Origin: Rhodococcoides corynebacterioides
GTDB taxonomy: Bacteria; Actinomycetota; Actinomycetes; Mycobacteriales; Mycobacteriaceae
DNA length: 64,000 nucleotides
Direction of reading: 5' to 3'
Assembly: GCF_019834675.1 (NCBI RefSeq)
Contig: NZ_JABUBU010000003.1
Span: forward strand, 62,001-126,000
Shown: in pieces, positions 1 to 8,136 of the stretch
How positions within the stretch are numbered: the stretch's first letter is position 1
How the letters are laid out: the number at the start of each line of letters is the position of its first letter
The notes under the pieces: generated by a model
Told to the model about the DNA's origin: nothing
The model's database searches: none
What the model saw: only the letters and a program-made list of their open reading frames with translations
Position numbers and translations under genes: made by a program

Positions 1-234
1 GTCGTCGGCATCACCGCCCACGCGGCGCATCTGCGCTCGGACGTGGAGCACTCGATCGGCCTGGTCACCGCGCTCAACCCGCACATCGGCTACCAGGCCG
101 CCACCGAGATCGCCAAGGAAGCCCTCGACACCGACCGCGGTGTCGCCGAACTCGTGCTCGAACGGGGCCTCCTCACCGCGGATCGCCTCGAACAACTGCT
201 CCGCCCGGAGCACCTGGCCAACCTGCAGAGCTGA
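1..234 (+). CDS. aspA: Aspartate ammonia-lyase, C-terminal fragment (gene cut by window edge)
   Basis: The reading frame is open from base 1 and ends at a TGA at 232-234, leaving about 77 residues of the protein's C-terminus. The residues resemble the end of the fumarase/aspartase superfamily: a stretch around '[10 protein letters not shown]' and '[13 protein letters not shown]', followed by a short helix near 'LLRPEHL'. The enzyme deaminates L-aspartate to fumarate and ammonia in the cytoplasm. It sits directly upstream of an asparagine permease and an asparaginase, so uptake, deamidation and deamination of asparagine lie in one run. Fumarase is the main alternative, but the neighbours favour aspartase. 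Confidence 0.85.
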   Translation, partial: VVGITAHAAHLRSDVEHSIGLVTALNPHIGYQAATEIAKEALDTDRGVAELVLERGLLTADRLEQLLRPEHLANLQS

Positions 235-284
235 ACGGCTCCCCCCACTCACCCGAGCTCCCCCGCACCCACCGAGGACGCACC

Positions 285-1751
285 ATGACCACTCCCACCA
301 CCGACCATCGGGGCGCCGACGCCGCGCTCCACGAGGTCGAGAACCAGGGCTACCACAAGGGCCTGAAGACCCGGCAGGTCCAGATGATCGCCATCGGCGG
401 CGCCATCGGCACCGGCCTGTTCATGGGCGCCGGCGGGCGCCTCGCCGGAGCCGGACCGGCCCTGGTGTTCTCCTACGCCATCTGCGGCTTCTTCGCCTTC
501 CTCATCCTGCGGGCGCTGGGCGAACTGGTCCTGCACCGTCCCACGTCCGGCTCGTTCGTCTCCTACGCCCGCGAGTTCTTCGGCGAGAAGGCGGCCTTCG
601 TCACCGGCTGGCTCTACTGGCTCAACTGGTCGATGACCGCGGTGGTCGACGTGACCGCCGTCGCCCTCTACATGGAGTTCTTCGGCAAGTACTCCGCGCC
701 GATCGCCGCCGTCCCCCAGTGGGTCTGGGCGCTGATCGCGCTGGTGGTCGTGCTGTCGCTGAACCTGGTGTCGGTCAAGGTCTTCGGTGAGCTGGAGTTC
801 TGGTTCGCACTGATCAAGGTGCTCGCGCTGGCCGCGTTCCTCGTCGTCGGCCTCTACCTGCTGATCGCCGGCACACCGAACCAGGAGCAGGGCCTGTCGA
901 TGATCGCCGACAACGGCGGTCTCATCCCCAACGGTCTGCTGCCCGCCGTGGTCATCATCCAGGGCGTCGTGTTCGCCTACGCCTCCATCGAACTGGTCGG
1001 CACCGCCGCGGGCGAGACGCCGAACCCGGAGAAGGTGATCCCCAAGGCCATCAACACCGTCATCGTCCGCATCGCGGTGTTCTACATCGGCTCGGTCACC
1101 CTGCTCGCCCTGCTCCTCCCGTACACCGCCTACCGCGCCGGCGAGAGCCCCTTCGTGACCTTCTTCGGCTCCATCGGCGTCGAGGGCGCCGACACCGCGA
1201 TGAACCTCATCGTGCTCACCGCCGCGCTGTCGTCGCTCAACGCCGGCCTCTACTCCACCGGCCGCATCCTGCGCTCCATGGCCGCCGCCGGCAGCGCCCC
1301 GCAGTTCGCCATGCGCATGACCAAATCGGGCGTCCCCTACGGTGGGATCCTGCTGACGTCCGTCGTGACGCTCCTCGGCGTCGCCCTCAACGCGGTGGTC
1401 CCGGAGCAGGCGTTCGAGATCGTGCTCAACCTCGCCGCTCTCGGCATCGTCAGCGCGTGGGCCATGATCGTGCTCTGCCAGCTCAAGCTGTGGCACCTGT
1501 CCAAGGAGGGCATCCTGACGCGACCGTCGTTCCGCCTCTTCGGCGCCCCCTACACGGGCATCGCCACGCTCGTCTTCCTCGCCGTCGTCGTCGTCCTCAT
1601 GGGCTTCGACTACCCGGTCGGCACGTACACCCTGGCCTCGCTGCTGCTCATCGTTCCCGCCCTCGCCGTCGGATGGCGCGTGGCCAAGCCGCGTATCGAG
1701 CGGCTCGCCCGCGAGCGTGCCGACGGCCGCGGCGGCGCGGTCGCTCGATGA
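285..1751 (+). CDS. ansP: Amino acid permease, APC superfamily, probably L-asparagine permease
   Basis: This 488-residue protein has about 12 hydrophobic segments and the APC/AAT signature near its start ('[21 protein letters not shown]', split here as [10 protein letters not shown] followed by AIGTGLFMG). It should import a neutral amino acid with protons across the inner membrane. The ATG at 285 follows an AGGA at a suitable distance. Its TGA overlaps the ATG of the asparaginase gene by 4 nt, so the two are translationally coupled. Asparagine is the inferred substrate, from the asparaginase and aspartase neighbours. Other AAT-family substrates such as D-serine or GABA cannot be excluded. 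Confidence 0.85.
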   Translation: MTTPTTDHRGADAALHEVENQGYHKGLKTRQVQMIAIGGAIGTGLFMGAGGRLAGAGPALVFSYAICGFFAFLILRALGELVLHRPTSGSFVSYAREFFGEKAAFVTGWLYWLNWSMTAVVDVTAVALYMEFFGKYSAPIAAVPQWVWALIALVVVLSLNLVSVKVFGELEFWFALIKVLALAAFLVVGLYLLIAGTPNQEQGLSMIADNGGLIPNGLLPAVVIIQGVVFAYASIELVGTAAGETPNPEKVIPKAINTVIVRIAVFYIGSVTLLALLLPYTAYRAGESPFVTFFGSIGVEGADTAMNLIVLTAALSSLNAGLYSTGRILRSMAAAGSAPQFAMRMTKSGVPYGGILLTSVVTLLGVALNAVVPEQAFEIVLNLAALGIVSAWAMIVLCQLKLWHLSKEGILTRPSFRLFGAPYTGIATLVFLAVVVVLMGFDYPVGTYTLASLLLIVPALAVGWRVAKPRIERLARERADGRGGAVAR

Positions 1752-2752
1752 CCGGATCGCCACTCGCGTCCGTCCCGTCGGTGGTCGTCCTGACCACCGG
1801 CGGGACCATCGCGAGCCGGGTCGGATCCGACGGAGTGAGCACCCCCGGCAAGGTCGCCGTGGATCTCGACGCCATCGGCGCCCGCCTCGGCGTGCACGTC
1901 ACGGTCGTCGACGTTCTCCGCGTCGACTCCGCCGCGATGTCGAACGCCGATCTCGACACCGTCTCGGCCGCCGTCGCGCAGCACCTGCGGTCGGATGTCG
2001 TCGGCGTCGTCGTCCTGCACGGCACGGACACGCTCGAGGAGACGGCCATGCTGGTCGACCTCGTGCACGACGATCCCCGCCCCGTCGTCTTCACCGGCGC
2101 CCAGCGCACCGCCGACCATCCGGACGGCGACGGCCCGCACAACGCCGAACTCGCCGTGGCGGTCGCGGCCGACCCGGAACGCCGCGACCAGGGTGTGCTC
2201 GTCGCCTTCGGCCCGCGCGTCCTGCGGGCCCGCGGAGTGCGCAAGGCCCACACGACCGATCTCGACGCCTACACCGGACTCGACGCCGACGTCCCCCACC
2301 CCCGACCGACGGTGTCCCGCCACCCGATCGAGGCGGTCCGCGTGGACATCGTCGCGCTCCACCCCGGAGTCGACGGCGTGATGATCGACGCCGCGTGCGA
2401 CCACGGGGCCGCGGGCATCGTGCTCGAGGCGATGGGCGCCGGCAACGCCAACGTCGACGTCGTCGCCGCGGTGCGCCGCGCCGTCGACGCCGGTGTCGCG
2501 GTGGTGCTGTCCACCCGCGTCCCGTCGGGCGGCGTCGTCACCACCTACGGCGGCGGCGGGGGCGGTGCCGATCTGGTGGCCGCGGGAGCCCTGTCCGCCG
2601 GTACCGCGAGTCCCGCCCAGGCGCGAATCACGTTGTGCGCGTTGGTGGCCGAGTCGCCGTACGACGTGCCCGCGCGCTTCGCCGCGGTGATGGACACCGC
2701 GTCGTCGGTGGCGACGGTCCCCCCGCGGACCTCGGTCCGCATCCGCGCGTAG
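1748..2752 (+). CDS. ansA: L-asparaginase
   Basis: A 334-residue cytoplasmic asparaginase/glutaminase-family enzyme that hydrolyses L-asparagine to aspartate and ammonia. Both active-site threonine motifs are visible: 'TTGGTIAS' near residue 14 and '[10 protein letters not shown]' near residue 89. A C-terminal 'STRVPSGGV' region fits the small domain. The start chosen is the ATG at 1748, which overlaps the permease stop (ATGA); an in-frame extension upstream to 1457 is only read-through of the permease in another frame. There is no signal peptide, so this is the cytoplasmic type. The gene closes an asparagine utilisation operon. Confidence 0.92.
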   Translation: MTGSPLASVPSVVVLTTGGTIASRVGSDGVSTPGKVAVDLDAIGARLGVHVTVVDVLRVDSAAMSNADLDTVSAAVAQHLRSDVVGVVVLHGTDTLEETAMLVDLVHDDPRPVVFTGAQRTADHPDGDGPHNAELAVAVAADPERRDQGVLVAFGPRVLRARGVRKAHTTDLDAYTGLDADVPHPRPTVSRHPIEAVRVDIVALHPGVDGVMIDAACDHGAAGIVLEAMGAGNANVDVVAAVRRAVDAGVAVVLSTRVPSGGVVTTYGGGGGGADLVAAGALSAGTASPAQARITLCALVAESPYDVPARFAAVMDTASSVATVPPRTSVRIRA

Positions 2753-2755
2753 CAT
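2750..2755 (+). promoter_or_regulatory. Candidate -10 element for a leaderless leader-peptide transcript
   Basis: TAGCAT fits the actinobacterial TANNNT -10 pattern and lies 7 nt before the GTG of the leader peptide at 2763. That spacing would place the transcription start on the GTG itself, giving a leaderless mRNA. No Shine-Dalgarno sequence precedes the GTG, which agrees. The element overlaps the asparaginase stop codon. Confidence 0.45.
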
Positions 2756-2762
2756 CGCATCC

Positions 2763-2831
2763 GTGCCACTTCTGCTGACCTCGCGTCGACACGTCGACCT
2801 GCGCCGCCAGGCGAGTGCAATCTGTCGGTGA
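2763..2831 (+). CDS. Cysteine-containing leader peptide upstream of the SDF transporter
   Basis: This 22-codon ORF (GTG start, TGA stop) encodes 'TSRRHVDL' followed by 'RRQ' and ends in 'SAICR'. It matches the short actinobacterial 'putative leader peptide' family, whose members carry TSRRHVDL and end in a Cys-Arg pair. Members are commonly found ahead of sulfur-related transport and metabolism genes. The single Cys codon is second from last, where ribosome slowing would affect the hairpins that follow. The family match is from memory. Control by cysteine of the symporter at 2919 is inference. Confidence 0.75.
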   Translation: MPLLLTSRRHVDLRRQASAICR

Positions 2832-2883
2832 CCCCGCTCCGCGTCACCGACGCCGCAATCTGTCGGTGACCCCGCTCCGCGTC
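2817..2883 (+). repeat. 29-bp direct repeat, two copies, 38-bp period
   Basis: Identical 29-bp copies lie at 2817-2845 and 2855-2883, each beginning GCAATCTGTCGGTGAC. The first copy encodes the end of the leader peptide (Ala-Ile-Cys-Arg-stop). The second repeats the same codons without a start. The duplication creates the alternative pairing described for 2824-2870. Confidence 0.9.
2824..2870 (+). promoter_or_regulatory. Three-segment alternative hairpin (attenuator-like) after the leader peptide
   Basis: The 9-mer GTCGGTGAC occurs at 2824-2832 and again at 2862-2870. Its exact reverse complement GTCACCGAC lies between them at 2843-2851. The middle arm can therefore pair with either flank but not both. 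Arm 1 overlaps the leader's Cys, Arg and stop codons (2823-2831), so a ribosome held there would free the middle arm to pair with arm 3. No U-tract follows, so control could be translational or Rho-dependent rather than by intrinsic termination. Confidence 0.6.
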
Positions 2884-2918
2884 GTCACTCCCAGCACCTC
2901 ACACCAGAAGGCACACCC

Positions 2919-4289
2919 ATGTCCGCGCCCAGCGCTGCCCCCACCCGTCGGCTGCCCCAGTGGGCCACGTCGTTCGGACCCCAGATCGTCGCCGGCCTGA
3001 TCCTCGGCGTCGTCCTCGGGCTCGTCGCCCGCTCCATGCTCGACGCCGCCGACGGCAATCCCAACTGGCTCGTCGAAACCCTGTCCACCATCGGCTCGAG
3101 CTACGTCAAGCTCCTCACCGTCGCCGTGGTTCCGCTCGTCTTCACCGCCATCGTCAGCTCCATCGCCAACCTGCGCGCCGTCACCAACGCCGCGCGCCTG
3201 GCCGGCCAGACACTGCTGTGGTTCGCCATCACGGCGTTCGTCGCCGTGATCGTCGGCATCGTCATCGGCCTCGTCGCGCAGCCGGGGTCCCGCACCGGCG
3301 TCGACGCCGCGTTGGAGAAAGCCCCCGCCACCTCCGGCTCCTGGTGGTCGTTCCTCACCGGCCTGGTGCCGAACAACTTCCTCGCTCTCGGCGCCAAGAC
3401 CACGCAGGCCGAGGGCGCCCTGTCGACCAGCCTGAACTTCAACATCCTGCAGCTGCTCGTCGTCGCCGCGGCCATCGGCATCGCCGCCCTGAAGGTCGGC
3501 AAGGCCGCCGAGCCGTTCCTCACGTTCAACGCCTCGCTGCTCGCGATCGTGCAGAAGGTGCTGTGGTGGATCATCCGCCTGGCCCCCATCGGCACCGCCG
3601 CCCTCATCGGCAACGCCGTCGCCACCTACGGCTGGGACGCGATCGGCTCGCTCGGCGTGTTCACCGTGTCGATCTACGTCGGCCTCGCGATCGTGTTCTT
3701 CGTGATCTACCCGATCATCGTGCGCGCGCACGGCTTGTCGGTCCGCAGCTTCTACTCGGGTGTCTGGCCGGCCACGCAGCTCGGGTTCGTCTCGCGCTCC
3801 TCGATCGGCACCCTGCCGCTCACCCAGCGCGTCACCGAGCGCAACCTCGGTGTGCCGCGGGAGTACGCGTCGTTCGCGGTGCCGCTCGGCGCCACCACCA
3901 AGATGGACGGCTGCGCCGCGATCTACCCGGCCATCGCCGCGATCTTCGTCGCGCAGTTCTACGGCATCGACCTGACGCTGACCGACTACCTGCTCATCGT
4001 CGTCGTCTCCGTCGTGGGATCCGCCGCGACCGCCGGCACCACCGGCGCGACGGTCATGCTCACGCTGACGCTGTCCACTCTCGGCCTCCCGCTGGCCGGT
4101 GTCGGCCTGCTCCTCGCCGTCGAGCCGATCGTCGACATGGGCCGCACCGCGGTCAACGTGACCGGCCAGGCACTCGTGCCCACCATCGTTGCCAAGCGCG
4201 AAGGCATTCTGAACCGGGAGCGGTACGACGCGCCGCGTGACGGCGATCCGTTCAGCGACGACGCCGAGGACGTCGCACTGGCGCGCTAG
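2919..4289 (+). CDS. Dicarboxylate/amino acid:cation symporter (SDF family) with altered cation-site residues
   Basis: A 456-residue integral membrane symporter of the SDF (PF00375, GltPh/DctA/TcyP) family. The two hairpin regions are marked by 'SRSSIGTLPLT' near residue 290 and 'GATTKMDGCA' near residue 325. The C-terminal binding segment 'VDMGRTAVNVTGQAL' is near residue 408. The family signature NMDG reads KMDG here, and the Asp that normally follows the NV.G stretch is Gln; both positions belong to the Na1 site of GltPh. The substrate-contacting Asp and Arg (DxxRT) remain. AGAAGG precedes the ATG at 2919. The Cys leader upstream suggests cystine or another sulfur amino acid, while family defaults suggest C4-dicarboxylates or acidic amino acids. 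Confidence 0.85.
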   Translation: MSAPSAAPTRRLPQWATSFGPQIVAGLILGVVLGLVARSMLDAADGNPNWLVETLSTIGSSYVKLLTVAVVPLVFTAIVSSIANLRAVTNAARLAGQTLLWFAITAFVAVIVGIVIGLVAQPGSRTGVDAALEKAPATSGSWWSFLTGLVPNNFLALGAKTTQAEGALSTSLNFNILQLLVVAAAIGIAALKVGKAAEPFLTFNASLLAIVQKVLWWIIRLAPIGTAALIGNAVATYGWDAIGSLGVFTVSIYVGLAIVFFVIYPIIVRAHGLSVRSFYSGVWPATQLGFVSRSSIGTLPLTQRVTERNLGVPREYASFAVPLGATTKMDGCAAIYPAIAAIFVAQFYGIDLTLTDYLLIVVVSVVGSAATAGTTGATVMLTLTLSTLGLPLAGVGLLLAVEPIVDMGRTAVNVTGQALVPTIVAKREGILNRERYDAPRDGDPFSDDAEDVALAR

Positions 4290-4307
4290 GCCCGACGACG
4301 TTCGGGC
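4290..4307. terminator. Bidirectional hairpin between convergent genes
   Basis: GCCCGA (4290-4295) and TCGGGC (4302-4307) form a 6-bp stem with a 6-nt loop just after the symporter stop codon and just before the end of the convergent membrane-protein gene. A GCGCGCTAG direct repeat flanks it. There is no T-run, as is common for actinobacterial terminators. Confidence 0.5.
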
Positions 4308-4310
4308 GCG

Positions 4311-4736
4311 CTAGAAGAACTGCGCCCGCACGAACCCGGCGATCAACACAGCGAGGCCGACGATCTCCACCCCGGCCAGCGCGACCATGAACGCGTGCGT
4401 TCCCCGCACCGGGTTCACGAACTGGTTGTCGGTGTCGCGTCGGGCGCCGTGGACGACGTAGCTCACGATGGCTGCGACGAAGAAGAACACCACGGCGCCC
4501 GACGCGATCAGGTTGACCGCCGTCGACCACGCCCCGAAATGCACCAACGCGGCGAGCACCATCGTGGCGAAGGAGTAGAGCAACGCCGCGCGGTGGGCGA
4601 TGTCGACGTAGGGGTGCGCCTGCCCGGTCGGCGAGGTCGCCATGCCGCGGAATTTCCAGACCCCGAGCACCAACGCCCACAGCAGGATCAGGCCCGAGAC
4701 GAGCACCAGCACGGCCGTGTCCACGGGGAGGGTCAT
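4311..4736 (-). CDS. Small four-helix integral membrane protein, function unknown
   Basis: This 141-residue protein has four hydrophobic segments, at about residues 7-27, 52-72, 76-97 and 118-138, joined by short loops. I do not recognise a family with certainty. The ATG at 4736 was preferred because the in-frame extension to 4832 runs into the divergent promoter region and adds a polar, low-quality N-terminus. It is convergent with the symporter and divergent from the RelA-type gene. No enzymatic motif is visible. Confidence 0.7.
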   Translation of the reverse strand: MTLPVDTAVLVLVSGLILLWALVLGVWKFRGMATSPTGQAHPYVDIAHRAALLYSFATMVLAALVHFGAWSTAVNLIASGAVVFFFVAAIVSYVVHGARRDTDNQFVNPVRGTHAFMVALAGVEIVGLAVLIAGFVRAQFF

Positions 4737-4830
4737 GCCGCCCAGTTCACCAGATGCGCGGTCCGGGCGCGTCCGACCGGCGAGGTCGGGTGATACGGCA
4801 CAATCGGCGACCATGCAGAAGGAGCCGACC

Positions 4831-5832
4831 ATGATCGACCCCGTCGGTACCTACCGCGATCGCTACGACTGGTTCGTGCGGGCGACGGTCGCCCTGGCCA
4901 CGGCGGTGGAGTCGATCGTCGCCGACGCGGGCCTCGATGTGGACGCGGTGGAAGCCCGCACCAAATCGGTCGAATCCGCGGCCGGCAAGTTCGCGCGGTT
5001 GAAGCCCGACGGCTCGTTGGAATTCACCGATCCGTTGACCGAGGTGACGGACCTCGTGGGCGTACGGGTCATCACGTACCTCACCTCCGACATCGAGCGG
5101 GTGGCGGAGGCGTTGTCGTCGCGGTTCGAGTTGCTCAAGACCATCGACAAGTCGTCGCTCGCCCAGGAGACGGGCGTGTTCGGCTACGCCGGCAAGCATC
5201 TGATCCTCACGCCGGGTGGTGACCGAGTGCCGCCCGGCTGCGGGGACGTCGTCGGTCTCGGGTTCGAGGTGCAGATCCGCACGGTGCTGCAGCACGCGTG
5301 GGCCGAGATCGAGCACGACATCCGGTTCAAGAACTCCCGCACCCAGGGCTCCCCGGTGATCGACCGCGCGTTCACCCTGGCGGCCGGATTGATCGAACTC
5401 GCCGATCAACAGTTCGAGCTCGCGGACCGTCACCACAAGGAGAAGATCGCCGAACTGCGCGCAGCCGACGCCGCGCGCGGCATGGACCTGGAACTGACGG
5501 CGGAGAAGCTGCGTAGCATCGTCACCGATCTGCTGCCCGAATACGCCTCCAGCCGGCCCACCCACTACGAGTGGTTGCTCACCCTCGTCACCGCGAACGG
5601 CATCACCACGGGTGCAGAACTCGAGGACGCTCTCGATCCGTCGCGCGTGCCGTTCGTGGTGGGGGCCATGGACTATCAGCATCGGCCCGGCCACGTTCGC
5701 CTCGTGGACGACCTGTTGCTCGATCGGTTCGGGGAGGCGCACATCGTCCGCACGGCAACGCTGACCACCGAACGGGACCGGCTCGGCAAGCTGCGGTACC
5801 GGCTCACGAAACTGCAGGCGCATCAGGAGTGA
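4831..5832 (+). CDS. RelA/SpoT-type (p)ppGpp synthetase, single domain
   Basis: A 333-residue protein with a RelA/SpoT nucleotidyltransferase domain over roughly residues 20-180, expected to transfer pyrophosphate from ATP to GDP/GTP. Supporting motifs are 'DLVGVRVITY' and 'EVQIRTVLQHAWAEIEHD', the latter holding the catalytic Glu and the family hallmark. The GTP-ring motif usually written GYRSxH reads 'GYAGKH'. There is no HD hydrolase, TGS or ACT domain; the C-terminal 130 residues are uncharacterised. The ATG at 4831 is chosen over 4813 because AAGGAG sits 7 nt upstream of it. It resembles small alarmone synthetases, but is longer than typical RelP/RelQ. Confidence 0.8.
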   Translation: MIDPVGTYRDRYDWFVRATVALATAVESIVADAGLDVDAVEARTKSVESAAGKFARLKPDGSLEFTDPLTEVTDLVGVRVITYLTSDIERVAEALSSRFELLKTIDKSSLAQETGVFGYAGKHLILTPGGDRVPPGCGDVVGLGFEVQIRTVLQHAWAEIEHDIRFKNSRTQGSPVIDRAFTLAAGLIELADQQFELADRHHKEKIAELRAADAARGMDLELTAEKLRSIVTDLLPEYASSRPTHYEWLLTLVTANGITTGAELEDALDPSRVPFVVGAMDYQHRPGHVRLVDDLLLDRFGEAHIVRTATLTTERDRLGKLRYRLTKLQAHQE

Positions 5833-5853
5833 GATTCTGGTAGAAGGGCCTGC

Positions 5854-8115
5854 GTGACCGATGCCCTCTCGACCATCACCGTCCGCGGCGCCCGCGAGAA
5901 CAACCTGAAGGGGATCGATCTCGATCTTCCCAAGGGCGAGTTGGTGGTGTTCGCCGGCGTGTCCGGATCCGGCAAGTCCTCGCTGGTGTTCGACACCATC
6001 GCCGCCGAGGCGCAGCGGCAGATCAATGCGACGTTCAGCGCGTTCGCGCAGACCTTCCTGCCCTCGTACGGGCGTCCGGACGCCGACCTGATCGCGAACC
6101 TGTCGGCCGTCGTGATCGTCGACCAGAAGCGTCTGTTCGGCTCGCCCCGATCGACCGTCGGCACCATCACCGACATCGGGGACTGGCTGCGCATGCTCTA
6201 CGCCCGCGGGGTCCGTCCGTCGATCGGCCACGCCAACGCGTTCTCGTTCAACGATCCGGCCGGCATGTGCCCGGACTGCGAGGGACTCGGCGAGGCCAAG
6301 GTGATCGACGTCGACGAGTTGGTCGACTTCTCGAAGTCGTTGCGCGAAGGACCCATTCGTCATCCCGACTTCCAGCCGGGCAAATGGCCCTACCGGCTGT
6401 ACGCGGACTCGGGCCTGTTCGATCTCGACGTTCCGCTCGAGCAGTACTCGGCGCGGGAGCGGCACATCTTTCTCGACGCCGCCCCCGGCGAGGTGGCCAT
6501 GCCGAACACCGACGGCGTGTTCACCACCTACGAGGGACTGCTCTCGAAGTTCCGTCGCAGCTACCTGACCAAGGACGCGGCCACGCTGAAGGGCAAGGCC
6601 AAGGAGGCCTACGAGCGCATCGTCACCCGCGGCGTCTGTCCCGCCTGCCGCGGCTCTCGGTACAACCCGACGGTTCACGGCGCACGCCTCGAGGGTCTGT
6701 CGATCCCCGAGGCGTTCGCGATGCAGGTCTCCGATCTCGCGGACGTCATGGACGGCTGGTCTCTCGGCGTTCTCGACGCACCGCGGCGGGAGGTGGTCAC
6801 CCAGCTGCGTCGCCTGGGCGATCTCGGCCTGGGGTACCTGAGCCTCGACCGCGCGACGTCGTCGTTGTCCGGCGGCGAGGCGCAGCGCATCAAGATGGTG
6901 CGCCACCTCGGGTCGACGCTCAACGACATGCTCTACGTCTTCGACGAGCCCACCACCGGTCTGCACGCCCGCGACGTCCACCGGTTGAACGCGATGCTGC
7001 TGGCCCTGCGCGACAAGGGCAACACGGTCCTGGTGGTCGAGCACGATCCCGAGGTGATGGCCGTCGCCGATCGCATCGTCGAGATCGGCCCCGGGGCGGG
7101 GGCGGACGGCGGCACCGTCGTCTTCGTCGGCACGCCGCAGGAGCTGAGCACCGCGGACACGCGTACCGGGCGTGCACTGCGAGAGGTGGCCACCGCACCT
7201 CGTCGTCCGCGGACGCCCACCGGATCGATTCGCCTCGAGAACGCCCGCACCCACAACCTGCGCAGCGTCACCGTCGACGTGCCACTCGGCGTGCTCGTCG
7301 CCGTCACCGGGGTCGCCGGGTCCGGCAAGTCCAGCCTGATCCACCACCATCTGCCGGCCGTCCGCCCCGACGCCGTGATGATCGACCAGTCCCCCATCCG
7401 CGGGTCGCGGCGATCGTCGCCCGCGACGTACACCGGCCTGCTGGATCCGATCCGGGCGCACTTCGCCAAACGCACCGGCCGCCCGGCGGCGCTCTTCTCT
7501 CCCAATTCCGACGGGGCCTGCCCGGACTGCCAGGGCACCGGCACCATCTTCACCGAGCTGGGCTTCACCGACCCGGTCACCAGCACCTGCGAGACGTGTC
7601 AGGGACGCCGGTTCCGCTCGGGAGCGATCAAGTACACGGTGGACGGCGTGTCCATCGCGGACGTCTTCGAGATGTCCGTCGACGCCGCATTCGAGTTCTT
7701 CACGGCGCCGAAGATTCGCGCCGTGCTGGGGCGGTGCCGTGATGTCGGTCTCGGTTACCTCACGCTGGGCCAGAACCTCACCTCGCTCTCCGGCGGGGAG
7801 CGCCAACGACTGAAGCTGGCCACCGAGCTCACCGGTACGGCGGCGCTGCTGGTGCTCGACGAGCCCACCACCGGTCTTCACCCCTCGGACGTGAACAACC
7901 TGGTGGCGCTGCTGTCGGGCATGGTCGACGAGGGCCGATCGGTGGTGGTGATCGAGCACGATCTCGCCGTCGTCGCGGCGTCGGACTGGGTGATCGATCT
8001 CGGCCCGGACGGCGGTCACGACGGCGGCCGGGTGGTGTTCACCGGCACTCCGGCGGACCTCCTTCGAGACTCGGGCCACACCGGTCGGCATCTCGCGCGG
8101 CGGCTCGGAGAGTAA
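5854..8115 (+). CDS. UvrA-like ABC ATPase lacking the UvrB-binding domain
   Basis: A 753-residue class II (UvrA-type) ABC protein. It has two Walker A motifs ('GVSGSGKSS' near residue 31 and 'GVAGSGKSS' near 486) and two signatures ('SLSGGEAQR', 'SLSGGERQR'). It has two Walker B motifs ('FDEPTTGLH', 'LDEPTTGLH') and paired zinc motifs ('CPDC', 'CPAC', 'CPDC', 'CETC'). The first CPDC comes at about residue 138. In canonical UvrA (about 950 residues) the equivalent lies some 115 residues later, so the UvrB-binding insert is missing. The protein therefore resembles UvrA2/drug-resistance-type homologues, not the housekeeping excinuclease. GTG start at 5854, 21 nt after the RelA-type gene. Confidence 0.88.
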   Translation: MTDALSTITVRGARENNLKGIDLDLPKGELVVFAGVSGSGKSSLVFDTIAAEAQRQINATFSAFAQTFLPSYGRPDADLIANLSAVVIVDQKRLFGSPRSTVGTITDIGDWLRMLYARGVRPSIGHANAFSFNDPAGMCPDCEGLGEAKVIDVDELVDFSKSLREGPIRHPDFQPGKWPYRLYADSGLFDLDVPLEQYSARERHIFLDAAPGEVAMPNTDGVFTTYEGLLSKFRRSYLTKDAATLKGKAKEAYERIVTRGVCPACRGSRYNPTVHGARLEGLSIPEAFAMQVSDLADVMDGWSLGVLDAPRREVVTQLRRLGDLGLGYLSLDRATSSLSGGEAQRIKMVRHLGSTLNDMLYVFDEPTTGLHARDVHRLNAMLLALRDKGNTVLVVEHDPEVMAVADRIVEIGPGAGADGGTVVFVGTPQELSTADTRTGRALREVATAPRRPRTPTGSIRLENARTHNLRSVTVDVPLGVLVAVTGVAGSGKSSLIHHHLPAVRPDAVMIDQSPIRGSRRSSPATYTGLLDPIRAHFAKRTGRPAALFSPNSDGACPDCQGTGTIFTELGFTDPVTSTCETCQGRRFRSGAIKYTVDGVSIADVFEMSVDAAFEFFTAPKIRAVLGRCRDVGLGYLTLGQNLTSLSGGERQRLKLATELTGTAALLVLDEPTTGLHPSDVNNLVALLSGMVDEGRSVVVIEHDLAVVAASDWVIDLGPDGGHDGGRVVFTGTPADLLRDSGHTGRHLARRLGE

Positions 8116-8136
8116 ACCGTCGGTAAAGTACCAGGC

